Below, piece after piece: positions 57,779-64,000 of a stretch of DNA of 64,000 nt; positions within the stretch are counted from its first letter, which is position 1; each line of letters opens with the position of its first letter. The stretch comes from Streptomyces sp. NBC_01428. GTDB lineage: Bacteria > Actinomycetota > Actinomycetes > Streptomycetales > Streptomycetaceae. The stretch spans positions 8,060,001-8,124,000 of the forward strand of contig NZ_CP109499.1 of assembly GCF_036231965.1 (NCBI RefSeq). The letters run 5' to 3'. Both the position numbers and the translations under genes were made by a program. Below the pieces are notes generated by a model. It was not told the origin of the DNA. It did no database searches and saw nothing but the letters and a program-made list of their open reading frames with translations.

Positions 57779-58714
57779 TCAGAGATCCCGCTGATACTCC
57801 ACGGCGCGGTGCGTCGGCCGGTAGCCGAGGGCGTCGTTGATCGCGAGCATCGGCGCGTTGCTGTCGGCCGTGTCCGTGAGCAGGCCGGAGAGTTCCGGAT
57901 GGCGCTCACGGGCCAGCCGGATCGACTGCGCCTTCATCCACCGACCGAGACCGCGGCCCCGGTGCTCGGGCAGGACGCCCGTCCCGTAGTGCTGAGCGTC
58001 GCCCCGGCCGTCGCCGGGCACCACGAGCTCCGAGAACCCGACGACCGAACCGTCCGCGCGGTCCAGCACCGCCACCGTCTGCAGGGCCTCCCCGCGCCGG
58101 AGGACGGCCTCGGCCACGGCCACGACCCGGTCCACGTCCCAGGCGACGGTCCCGTAGTCGGTCTCCTCCATCGGCATGTCGTCCATCGCCCGCCGCGACA
58201 CGGCGAAGCCGGCCGCGAGCTCCGGCGGAACCACCCCGTCCCAGTGCGTCAACTCGTAACCCGGATGCGGGCGTTCGACGATCCCGTCGATCCGCGTGAG
58301 GTCGAGCTCCGGCAGCGGGAGCCGCGCGTACGTCAGCGCCAGCACCCTGCGGAAGCCCTGTGCGGCGAGGAAGAGGTCACCGGGGGAGCCGGTCGTGGCC
58401 TGGGCGACCAGTGACCTGCGCCCGTCGGCCCGTGCCGCCGCCGTCGCGGCTTCCAGGAGGGCGCCGCCCACGCCGTGGCGCCGCTCGGCGGGGTGCACGG
58501 TGATCTCCAGCTCGGCGAGGTGCCGCTGACCCTCTGTGTCGAACAGCCGGACGAACGCCGAGCCCAGCGGCGCTCCTTCGGCGTCCGAGGCCAGCCAGGC
58601 GAGCCGACGGCTCGACGCCGTGTCTTCGGGATCGGTCAACGGGGTGATGCGTGGCGGCAAGGTCGCTCCGGGTGTCGGGCGTGCGGGTGGGAAGCCCGCA
58701 GAACGTAGCCGCAC
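57779..58714 (-). CDS. GNAT family N-acetyltransferase (tandem domains)
   Basis: This acetyltransferase of about 311 residues has two GNAT units. The first has ITVHPAERRHGVGGALLEAA, and the second has GTGVLPEHRGRGLGRWMKAQ with TDTADSNAPMLAINDALGYR. Both carry recognisable acetyl-CoA loops, so either or both may be active. The start is uncertain: GTG 58714 has GGAG upstream, GTG 58753 is possible, and a TTG near 58660 also has a purine-rich site. The resemblance is to mycothiol-synthase-like tandem GNATs, but I would not assign that function. Confidence 0.8.
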   Translation of the reverse strand: MRLRSAGFPPARPTPGATLPPRITPLTDPEDTASSRRLAWLASDAEGAPLGSAFVRLFDTEGQRHLAELEITVHPAERRHGVGGALLEAATAAARADGRRSLVAQATTGSPGDLFLAAQGFRRVLALTYARLPLPELDLTRIDGIVERPHPGYELTHWDGVVPPELAAGFAVSRRAMDDMPMEETDYGTVAWDVDRVVAVAEAVLRRGEALQTVAVLDRADGSVVGFSELVVPGDGRGDAQHYGTGVLPEHRGRGLGRWMKAQSIRLARERHPELSGLLTDTADSNAPMLAINDALGYRPTHRAVEYQRDL

Positions 58715-58822
58715 GGCGGAGCGCTCCGCAACGGAATTGACGGGAGCCCGCACGGGCGCCCCGGCGGGCGATGGCCGGTCCGCCGGGACCGCGCGGGCTC
58801 CCGCCGCGACGGTGGGGTCCGC

Positions 58823-59086
58823 TCAGCGGCGCGACCTCGTCCGGTCCAGGGCCGCGACACCGACGGCCGCGAGGCCGATCTGGATGAGCCACTCGATCCA
58901 GTCGACGCCCTTGGTGTCGGCGACACCGAACGCGGCGGCCACGCCCGACCCGATGAACGCGGCCACGATGCCGACCACGATGGTCAGCAGGATGCCGATG
59001 CGCTGTCGGCCCGGCACGACGAGCCGGCCCAGTATTCCGATGATGATGCCGATGACGATGGCACTGATGATGCCTGAGATCTCCAT
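58823..59086 (-). CDS. GlsB/YeaQ/YmgE family small membrane protein
   Basis: This 87-residue protein with three membrane helices belongs to the transglycosylase-associated/YeaQ family linked to stress response. Helix 1 is IISAIVIGIIIGILGRLVVP, helix 2 is GILLTIVVGIVAAFIGSGVA, and helix 3 is WLIQIGLAAVGVAAL; a basic C-terminus follows. The ATG at 59086 has GGAGGG upstream. Its function in Streptomyces is not established. Confidence 0.88.
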   Translation of the reverse strand: MEISGIISAIVIGIIIGILGRLVVPGRQRIGILLTIVVGIVAAFIGSGVAAAFGVADTKGVDWIEWLIQIGLAAVGVAALDRTRSRR

Positions 59087-59316
59087 CTCCGCCCTCCCGG
59101 TCGGTCGCCCGCACTCATGTATCTGCCCTCCGCGGGTGGGAGCCAGTCCGCTCCGGGCCGGGTGCCGTGTCACAGTGCCGCCGACGCTCCCGGCGACCCA
59201 ACAGGTAGTCATGTACCGTTCAAACGCCTGCCGTGCCGGTGACGGTCAACTACCGTTCTACGCGCGCAGACTTGGCGCCCGCACGGCCTCTCCCCACCCC
59301 GACGGAGGTTTGCAGG

Positions 59317-60759
59317 ATGCTCGGACTCGGAAGATCCCCCCGCATCACCACGGCACTCGCCGTGTTCGGACTGCTCGTCACGGGTGTCGCCGTCCAGGCG
59401 GCGGCCGGCACCCCCGCCCACGCGGCCACCCCGCACCGCGTCCTCTTCGACAACGGCCATGCCGAGACCGCGGGCAACGCCGACTGGATCATCTCCACCA
59501 GCCAGCCCGACCCCCTCGGCCAGGACTCCACCCCGTCCGCCGAGACCGACTGGACCGGGGCCCTGTCCTCGTGGGGCGTCGCCCTGCAGAAGACGGGCGA
59601 CTACAGCCTCAGGACGCTGCCTTCGGGATCGAGCCTCACCTACGGCGGCACGGCCGCGAACGACCTGTCGAACGTCGACGAACTGGTCCTGCCCGAACCC
59701 AACACGCTCTTCACCACCGCCGAGAAGACCGCCATCATGACCTTCGTCAAGAACGGCGGCGGCCTGTTCATGATCTCCGACCACACCGGGGCCGACCGCA
59801 ACAACGACGGCTACGACGCGGTCGAGGTCCTCAACGACCTGATGAGCAACAACAGTGTCGACAGCACCGATCCGTTCGGCTTCTCCATCGACTCGCTGAG
59901 CATCTCCTCGGACCACCCCGCCGCGACAAGCGACAGCACCAACCCGATCCTGCACGGCGCGCACGGCACCGTCACCAAGAGCCTCATCGCGAGCGGGACG
60001 ACGGTCACCCTCAAGCCCGCCGACAACGCGGCCGTCAAGGGCCTGCTGTACCGCACCGGATACTCAGGAAACACCGGCGCGTTCTTCGCGACCAGCACCT
60101 TCGGCAGCGGCAAGGTCGCGTTCTGGGGCGACAGTTCACCGATCGACGACGGCACCGGACAGTCCGGCAACACGCTCTACGACGGCTGGAACGACACCGG
60201 CGCCACCAACGCCGCGCTCGCCCTCAACGCCACCGACTGGCTCGCCGGGACCGGCAGCGGCGGCGGGGGAGGAGGCGGCGGGACCTGCACGGCCGCCCAA
60301 CTGCTGGCCAACCAGGGCTTCGAGTCCGGCGCGACGTCCTGGACCGCGACCAGTGGCGTGATCACCGACAGCTCCGGCGAGGCGGCCCGTACGGGCTCCT
60401 ACAAGGCCTGGCTGAACGGCTACGGCTCGGCCAACACCGACACGCTCTCCCAGTCGGTCACGATCCCGTCCGGCTGCTCCGCCACGCTGAGCTTCTACCT
60501 CCACGTCGACACGGCCGAGACCACCACGAGCACCGCGTACGACACCCTCAAGGCCCAGGTCGTCAACAGCTCCGGCACCGTGCTGGCGACCCTCGCCACG
60601 TACTCGAACCTGAACGCGGCCTCGGGCTTCACCCAGCGGACCTTCAGCCTCGGTACCCCGTACGCCGGACAGACGGTCGGCGTCAGGTTCACCGGGACGG
60701 AGGGCTCCACGCTGCAGACGTCGTTCGTCCTCGACGACACGGTACTCACCGTGAGTTGA
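59317..60759 (+). CDS. Secreted two-domain protein with a Gly linker and C-terminal jelly roll
   Basis: This 480-residue exported protein has a signal peptide ending near GTPAHAATPH. The N-terminal domain (about 40-315) reads HRVLFDNGHAETAGNADWII, FVKNGGGLFMISDHTGADRN and GKVAFWGDSSPIDDGTGQSG, and resembles a glutamine-amidotransferase/DUF4350-like Rossmann fold. A poly-Gly linker (GSGGGGGGGGT) leads to a carbohydrate-binding-like beta sandwich (about 330-480) with paired Cys (GTCTAAQLL, SGCSATLSF). It is probably an extracellular hydrolase or sugar-binding protein; no catalytic motif is certain. GGAGG precedes the ATG at 59317. Confidence 0.8.
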   Translation: MLGLGRSPRITTALAVFGLLVTGVAVQAAAGTPAHAATPHRVLFDNGHAETAGNADWIISTSQPDPLGQDSTPSAETDWTGALSSWGVALQKTGDYSLRTLPSGSSLTYGGTAANDLSNVDELVLPEPNTLFTTAEKTAIMTFVKNGGGLFMISDHTGADRNNDGYDAVEVLNDLMSNNSVDSTDPFGFSIDSLSISSDHPAATSDSTNPILHGAHGTVTKSLIASGTTVTLKPADNAAVKGLLYRTGYSGNTGAFFATSTFGSGKVAFWGDSSPIDDGTGQSGNTLYDGWNDTGATNAALALNATDWLAGTGSGGGGGGGGTCTAAQLLANQGFESGATSWTATSGVITDSSGEAARTGSYKAWLNGYGSANTDTLSQSVTIPSGCSATLSFYLHVDTAETTTSTAYDTLKAQVVNSSGTVLATLATYSNLNAASGFTQRTFSLGTPYAGQTVGVRFTGTEGSTLQTSFVLDDTVLTVS

Positions 60760-60776
60760 GCGGACACCGGCACGTC

Positions 60777-60810
60777 CTGGGGCCGGGTCCGGCACCGGAC
60801 CCGACCCCAG
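60777..60810 (+). terminator. Terminator after the secreted protein gene
   Basis: A long hairpin 17 bp after the stop has CTGGGG and CCCCAG ends, one mismatch, then CGGGTCCGG paired with CCGGACCCG around a tiny loop. Confidence 0.7.
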
Positions 60811-60847
60811 GGCCGATCGGCGCCCGGCCCCTCGCTCAGGCCGGCCC

Positions 60848-60999
60848 TCAGGGGGTCGAACGGCGCTCGAACACGACATCGCGGGCCGTGCCCAGCGCCA
60901 TGGCCACCGCCCCCAGCAGGACCGCGTCCTCGCCGAGCCGCCCCGGTACGAGCTTCGGGCGCAGCGGCGTCAGGGCGCGCAGAGTCTCGCCTCCAGGGG
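60848..60999 (-). pseudogene. Remnant of a ROK family gene (C-terminal end only)
   Basis: On the minus strand, an in-frame stretch ends at TGA 60848. It reads GGETLRALTPLRPKLVPGRL followed by GEDAVLLGAVAMALGTARDV and VFERRSTP, the typical C-terminus of ROK-type sugar kinases/repressors. Nothing matching the preceding ROK domain (glucose-binding motif, zinc Cys cluster, HTH) is found upstream. There the sequence changes into a permease fragment on the other strand. Only about 50 of roughly 400 residues remain, so this is a decayed gene. Confidence 0.6.
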
Positions 61000-61149
61000 C
61001 TCGCCCAGATCGTCGCCCTGTCGGTGCTGTGCCGGCGGCAGCCGGGACTGCGGCGTCCGTACCGGATGTCGCTCCACCCGCTGCCGAGCCTCATCGCCCT
61101 CGTCGGCCGGCTCACCATCTACGGCTACGCCGACAAGAACTCCCCGGGC
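60988..61149 (+). pseudogene. Remnant of an APC amino-acid permease (C-terminal part)
   Basis: On the plus strand, RLQGLAQIVALSVLCRRQPG, then LRRPYRMSLHPLPSLIALVG, then RLTIYGYADKNSPG match the last membrane helices of APC-family amino acid permeases (the usual form is VLRRRQPGLRRPYRM and PLPSLVAL). The matching N-terminal nine or more helices are absent, and the fragment ends without the usual last helix. It meets the ROK remnant at about 60990, so a deletion or rearrangement joined two gene ends here. Confidence 0.55.
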
Positions 61150-61232
61150 CGCTTGTCGGGCCGGCACGAGCAGCTGAGGCTCCGCGTCCGGCCTGGGCCC
61201 GAGCTCGGCGGGACCGCCGTCCCCGCGGACCG

Positions 61233-61805
61233 TCACCCGAACGGACCCTCGCCGTCGCCGGAACGGCTCCAGGTACGCAGGACGACATCGCGTCCCTTCG
61301 CCGTACGGACCACCGGGTCGTCGTCGGCCAGGACGAACCCCGCCGACCGGGCGACCCCTTCGCTCGCCGCGTTTCCGTCCTCGATGCACAGAACGACGCG
61401 GCGGCCGCCGACGTGCCGGTGCGCGAAGTCCACGGCCAGCCGGACCGCGCGGGTCGCGAGCCCCCGGCCCCGGTGGGCTGCCCCCACCCCGTACGCGAGC
61501 TCGACGTCACGATCGTCGCCCGAACCGGGGAACAGCAGGATCTCCCCCCGGGGCAGCTCCCCGTCCGTGGTGATGGCCAGCTGTACGGCCCGCCCCTCGG
61601 CGCTCTTCTGCTCGGCGGCCGCGAGATAGGCGAGCGCCGCGGCGGTGTCGAAGGGCGAGGCGACCGGAGTCCACCGGTCGATCTCGGGATCGTCGTAGAG
61701 GGCGACGAGATCCGCCACGTCGTCGTCGGACCATTCGCGGAGCAGCAGTCCCAGGCCGTCGATGCGCAGCGGTCCGGGGAAGTGGAACGTCGGTCGGCTG
61801 TTCAT
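61233..61805 (-). CDS. GNAT family N-acetyltransferase (RimJ/RimL-like)
   Basis: This 190-residue single-domain acetyltransferase has LRIDGLGLLLREWSDDDVAD (RimJ/RimL-type start), VELAYGVGAAHRGRGLATRA (acetyl-CoA loop RGRGLA) and LCIEDGNAASEGVARSAGFV. The ATG at 61805 (MNSRPTFHFPG) begins the domain; the frame stays open upstream but runs opposite the acyl-CoA synthetase. The substrate is unknown. Confidence 0.85.
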   Translation of the reverse strand: MNSRPTFHFPGPLRIDGLGLLLREWSDDDVADLVALYDDPEIDRWTPVASPFDTAAALAYLAAAEQKSAEGRAVQLAITTDGELPRGEILLFPGSGDDRDVELAYGVGAAHRGRGLATRAVRLAVDFAHRHVGGRRVVLCIEDGNAASEGVARSAGFVLADDDPVVRTAKGRDVVLRTWSRSGDGEGPFG

Positions 61806-61952
61806 CGGACGATCCTTACGCGTCGGGCGGTGGCGGCCAAGGGTGCCTCGCGCCGCACGGCACCGGGACCGGGAGCCGCCCGGGGCTGTCCGGATGCGGG
61901 GAGGCATGGCCAGGATGGACCCTGGACTTGTTCGGATCGTCGGGAGGCCGTG

Positions 61953-63488
61953 ATGTTCGTCCCTTTGGGGGCCCGTGATTTCCTGGACCGCGCCGTCACC
62001 GTGTACGGCGACCGTGTCGGCGTCGTCGACGAACCCGACCAGCCGGCCGAGGTCTGGGAGGGACTGACGTACCGCCGTGTCGGGGAGCTGGCCCGAGCGC
62101 AGGCGGCCGGGCTCGACGCGCTCGGCGTCCCGCACGGCGCGCGCGTCGCCGTCGTCTCGCCCAACAGCGCCCGGCTCCTCACCTCGTTCTTCGGCGTCAG
62201 CGGCCACGGCCGGGTCCTCGTGCCGGTCAACTTCCGTCTGACGGCGGACGAGGTGAGCTACGTCGTCGAGCACTCGGGGGCGAGCGTCCTGCTCGTCGAC
62301 CCCGAACTCGCCGACCGTTTCGAGGGCGTCGCCTGCAAGCACCGGTTCACCCTCGGTGCCGCGGCGGACGCCGAGCTGTACCGCTTCGGCACGGAACCGG
62401 CACCGTGGGAGGCCGACGAGAACGCCACCGCGACGATCAACTACACCAGCGGCACGACCGCCCGGCCCAAGGGCGTCCAGATCACCCACCGCAACATCTG
62501 GATCAACGCCACGACCTTCGCCCTGCACGCCGGTGTCACCGACCGTGACGTGTATCTGCACACCCTGCCGATGTTCCACGCGAACGGGTGGGGGATGCCC
62601 TTCGCGATGGCGGGCCTGGGCGTTCCCCAGGTCGTCCTGCGCAAGGTCGACGGGGCGGAGATCCTGCGCCGGGTGGCGGAGCACGGCGTGACCGTGATGT
62701 GCGCCGCGCCCGCCGTCGTCAACGCGGTGCTGGCCGCCGCCGGTTCCTGGGAGGGAGAGATCCCCGGCCGCGACCGGGTCCGCATCATCGTCGCCGGGGC
62801 TCCGCCGCCCACGAAGACCGTCGCCCGCGTCGAGTCCGAACTGGGCTGGGAATTCATCCAGATCTACGGCCTCACCGAGACCTCGCCGCTGCTCACCGTC
62901 AACCGTGCGCGGTCCGAGTGGGACGAACTCCCCCCGCAGGCGCGGGCGGAGAAGCTGGTGCGAGCCGGTGCCCCGGCCCTGGGCGTCACCCTGCGCACCT
63001 CCGCGGACGACGAGATCCTCGCGCGCTCGAACGTCGTCCTGGAGGGCTACTGGGAGCAGCCCGAGGAGACCGAACGGGCCCTGGCCGACGGCTGGTTCCA
63101 CACCGGGGACGGTGGATCGATCGGCGAGGACGGCTATCTCACGATCAGTGACCGCAAGAAGGACGTGATCATCACCGGGGGTGAGAACGTCTCCTCCATC
63201 GAGGTGGAGGACACGCTCTTCAGCCATCCCGCCGTCGCCGAGGTCGCGGTGATCGGCGTACCCCACGAGAAGTGGGGCGAGACCGTCATGGCCCTGGTGG
63301 TGCTCGCGCCCGACGCGGCGGCGACCGAGGACGAGCTGATCCAGTACTGCAAGGAGCGTCTCGCCGGGTTCAAGGCGCCGACCTCGGTCGAGTTCCGGGA
63401 CAGGCTGGCGCGGACCGCCACCGGAAAACTCCAGAAGTACAAGCTGCGCCGGCCGTATTGGGAGGGGCACGACCGGGGTGTCAACTGA
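61953..63488 (+). CDS. Acyl-CoA synthetase (AMP-forming)
   Basis: This 511-residue acid:CoA ligase has INYTSGTTARPKGVQITHRN (P-loop), QIYGLTETSPLLTVNR, DGWFHTGDGGSIGEDGYLTI, DRKKDVIITGGENVSSIEVE and the C-terminal TATGKLQKYKLR with the catalytic lysine. It resembles medium-chain/fatty acyl ligases of the FadD/AlkK type. GGGAGG lies 5 bp before the ATG at 61953 (GTG 61950 overlaps it). It stands alone: the GNAT gene is divergent, and a terminator follows. The substrate cannot be assigned. Confidence 0.9.
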   Translation: MFVPLGARDFLDRAVTVYGDRVGVVDEPDQPAEVWEGLTYRRVGELARAQAAGLDALGVPHGARVAVVSPNSARLLTSFFGVSGHGRVLVPVNFRLTADEVSYVVEHSGASVLLVDPELADRFEGVACKHRFTLGAAADAELYRFGTEPAPWEADENATATINYTSGTTARPKGVQITHRNIWINATTFALHAGVTDRDVYLHTLPMFHANGWGMPFAMAGLGVPQVVLRKVDGAEILRRVAEHGVTVMCAAPAVVNAVLAAAGSWEGEIPGRDRVRIIVAGAPPPTKTVARVESELGWEFIQIYGLTETSPLLTVNRARSEWDELPPQARAEKLVRAGAPALGVTLRTSADDEILARSNVVLEGYWEQPEETERALADGWFHTGDGGSIGEDGYLTISDRKKDVIITGGENVSSIEVEDTLFSHPAVAEVAVIGVPHEKWGETVMALVVLAPDAAATEDELIQYCKERLAGFKAPTSVEFRDRLARTATGKLQKYKLRRPYWEGHDRGVN

Positions 63489-63548
63489 CCTCGCCCGCGG
63501 CACCGGCAGGCCCGCACGGGTCCGGCGGGGACGGGTGCGGGCGCGACG

Positions 63549-63574
63549 GCCGGCCCGCGCTTCGGCGGGCCGGC
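63549..63574. terminator. Bidirectional terminator between acyl-CoA synthetase and SPW gene
   Basis: Perfect 10-bp arms GCCGGCCCGC (63549-63558) and GCGGGCCGGC (63565-63574) enclose a GCTTCG loop in the convergent gap. Confidence 0.7.
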
Positions 63575-63621
63575 AGGACGGACTCTCCCTTCCTGGTTCC
63601 GTCTCGTGAGCCGGGGGAGTG

Positions 63622-64000
63622 CTACCTCCGGGCGCCTCTGGTCGCCGTCAGCGCGCAGACCGCTCCGAGGGCGACGGCGATCGCGCCGACGATGATGCTG
63701 TTGACCACCACACCGGTGTCCGGGCTGGTGCCGACGATCCACGGCGAGATGATCATCCACGCGCCCATCGCGCAGATCGCCCAGCTCAGGCCGTACATCC
63801 GCTCGGGTGTGACGGTGAACCCGAGCGCGAGTACCGCGATGGCGATGCCCATGATCAGGTTGTGCGTCGCCAGCGCGGGCTGGCTCGACGTGTAGTGCAG
63901 GATCCACGGTGACACGGCGCAGTACAGGCCGAGCAGGAACACCGGCCCGTCCACCAGCGCGACGTCGCGGCCGCCCATCACGCGGTCGTACCGGGCACGC
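63622..64000 (-). CDS. SPW repeat membrane protein, 5' end beyond the window
   Basis: This small membrane protein has two SPW repeats (CAVSPWILHYTSS and MIISPWIVGTSPD) and four hydrophobic helices. The frame stays open to the window edge (RARYDRVMGGRDVALVDGP), and family members usually have a short N-terminal tail before this point, so the true start probably lies past 64000. In-frame GTG 63981 and ATG 63978 are possible internal starts. The function is unknown. Confidence 0.75.
   Translation of the reverse strand, partial: RARYDRVMGGRDVALVDGPVFLLGLYCAVSPWILHYTSSQPALATHNLIMGIAIAVLALGFTVTPERMYGLSWAICAMGAWMIISPWIVGTSPDTGVVVNSIIVGAIAVALGAVCALTATRGARR

Noticed and set aside
58536..61952. A very long plus-strand open frame running into the acyl-CoA synthetase gene
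   Set aside because: Upstream of 61953 the translation is low-complexity and overlaps real genes in other frames; GGGAGG and homology set the start at 61953.
1..64000. Secondary-metabolite cluster, prophage or IS element
   Set aside because: Searched for by reading all plausible proteins: no PKS/NRPS/terpene enzymes, no integrase, transposase, capsid or terminase, no attachment repeats.

Overview
The window is high-GC actinobacterial DNA (about 72 percent G+C, codons ending almost always in G or C, GTG and TTG starts with purine-rich ribosome binding sites). The gene content points to Streptomyces: an NsdB-type regulator, a sortase-anchored chaplin, a DUF397 protein, SpoIIE/PAS phosphatases, a PhoP-box phospholipase C and an EF-G paralogue. 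Two genes carry the rare TTA leucine codon, as expected of bldA-dependent Streptomyces genes. I see no rRNA, tRNA, CRISPR array, IS element or PKS/NRPS cluster. It reads as ordinary chromosome with several catabolic islands, and both end genes are cut by the window.

Layout. 1-8 kb: truncated acyl-CoA synthetase, an MDR oxidoreductase divergent from a LysR regulator, a DUF5937/ArsR-type regulator with a TTA codon, a small secreted protein, a lipoprotein, and a phenylacetate-CoA ligase behind a 20-bp palindrome. 8-11.5 kb: D-glucarate catabolism (KDG dehydratase and glucarate dehydratase) divergent from an IclR regulator. 11.5-20 kb: an LTA-synthase-like sulfatase, then FadD divergent from a crotonase/DUF35/thiolase/thiolase operon of the kind used for steroid or branched acyl side-chain removal. 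20-34 kb: regulators and signalling proteins (LAL/LuxR ATPase, PAS-PAS-PAS-SpoIIE-HATPase with an exact internal duplication, NsdB, PAS-SpoIIE, TetR), plus a peptidoglycan amidase and an APH-fold phosphotransferase. 34-46 kb: phospholipase C, inositol-dehydrogenase-like oxidoreductase, baeRF3 protein, FMN glutamate-synthase-like protein, TAP-like peptidase, chaplin, GNAT and MBL proteins. 46-49 kb: EF-G paralogue behind a leader with a small ORF and mutually exclusive hairpins, then a thioredoxin-like ferredoxin. 49.3-55.8 kb: an aromatic ring-cleavage island. 56-64 kb: GNAT proteins, an epimerase, membrane proteins, a secreted protein, a decayed ROK/permease junction, another FadD and an SPW-repeat protein.

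The most notable unit is 49656-55737. A GntR/FCD regulator is followed, with ATGA/GTGA overlaps, by homologues of GalB (PIG-L-fold 4-oxalomesaconate hydratase), GalC (RraA-fold CHA aldolase) and GalD (PrpF-fold 4-oxalomesaconate tautomerase), then a two-domain VOC (type I) extradiol dioxygenase. After a terminator comes an AAHS-family aromatic acid permease. The promoters of the regulator and the permease share a TTGTTGACAA element over the -35 box, so they probably form one regulon. The lower pathway is the gallate (4-oxalomesaconate) route, but the ring-cleaving enzyme is not the usual LigB-fold GalA/DesB. A XylE-like VOC protein with an altered active site stands in its place. That substitution is the best candidate here for an undescribed catabolic system.
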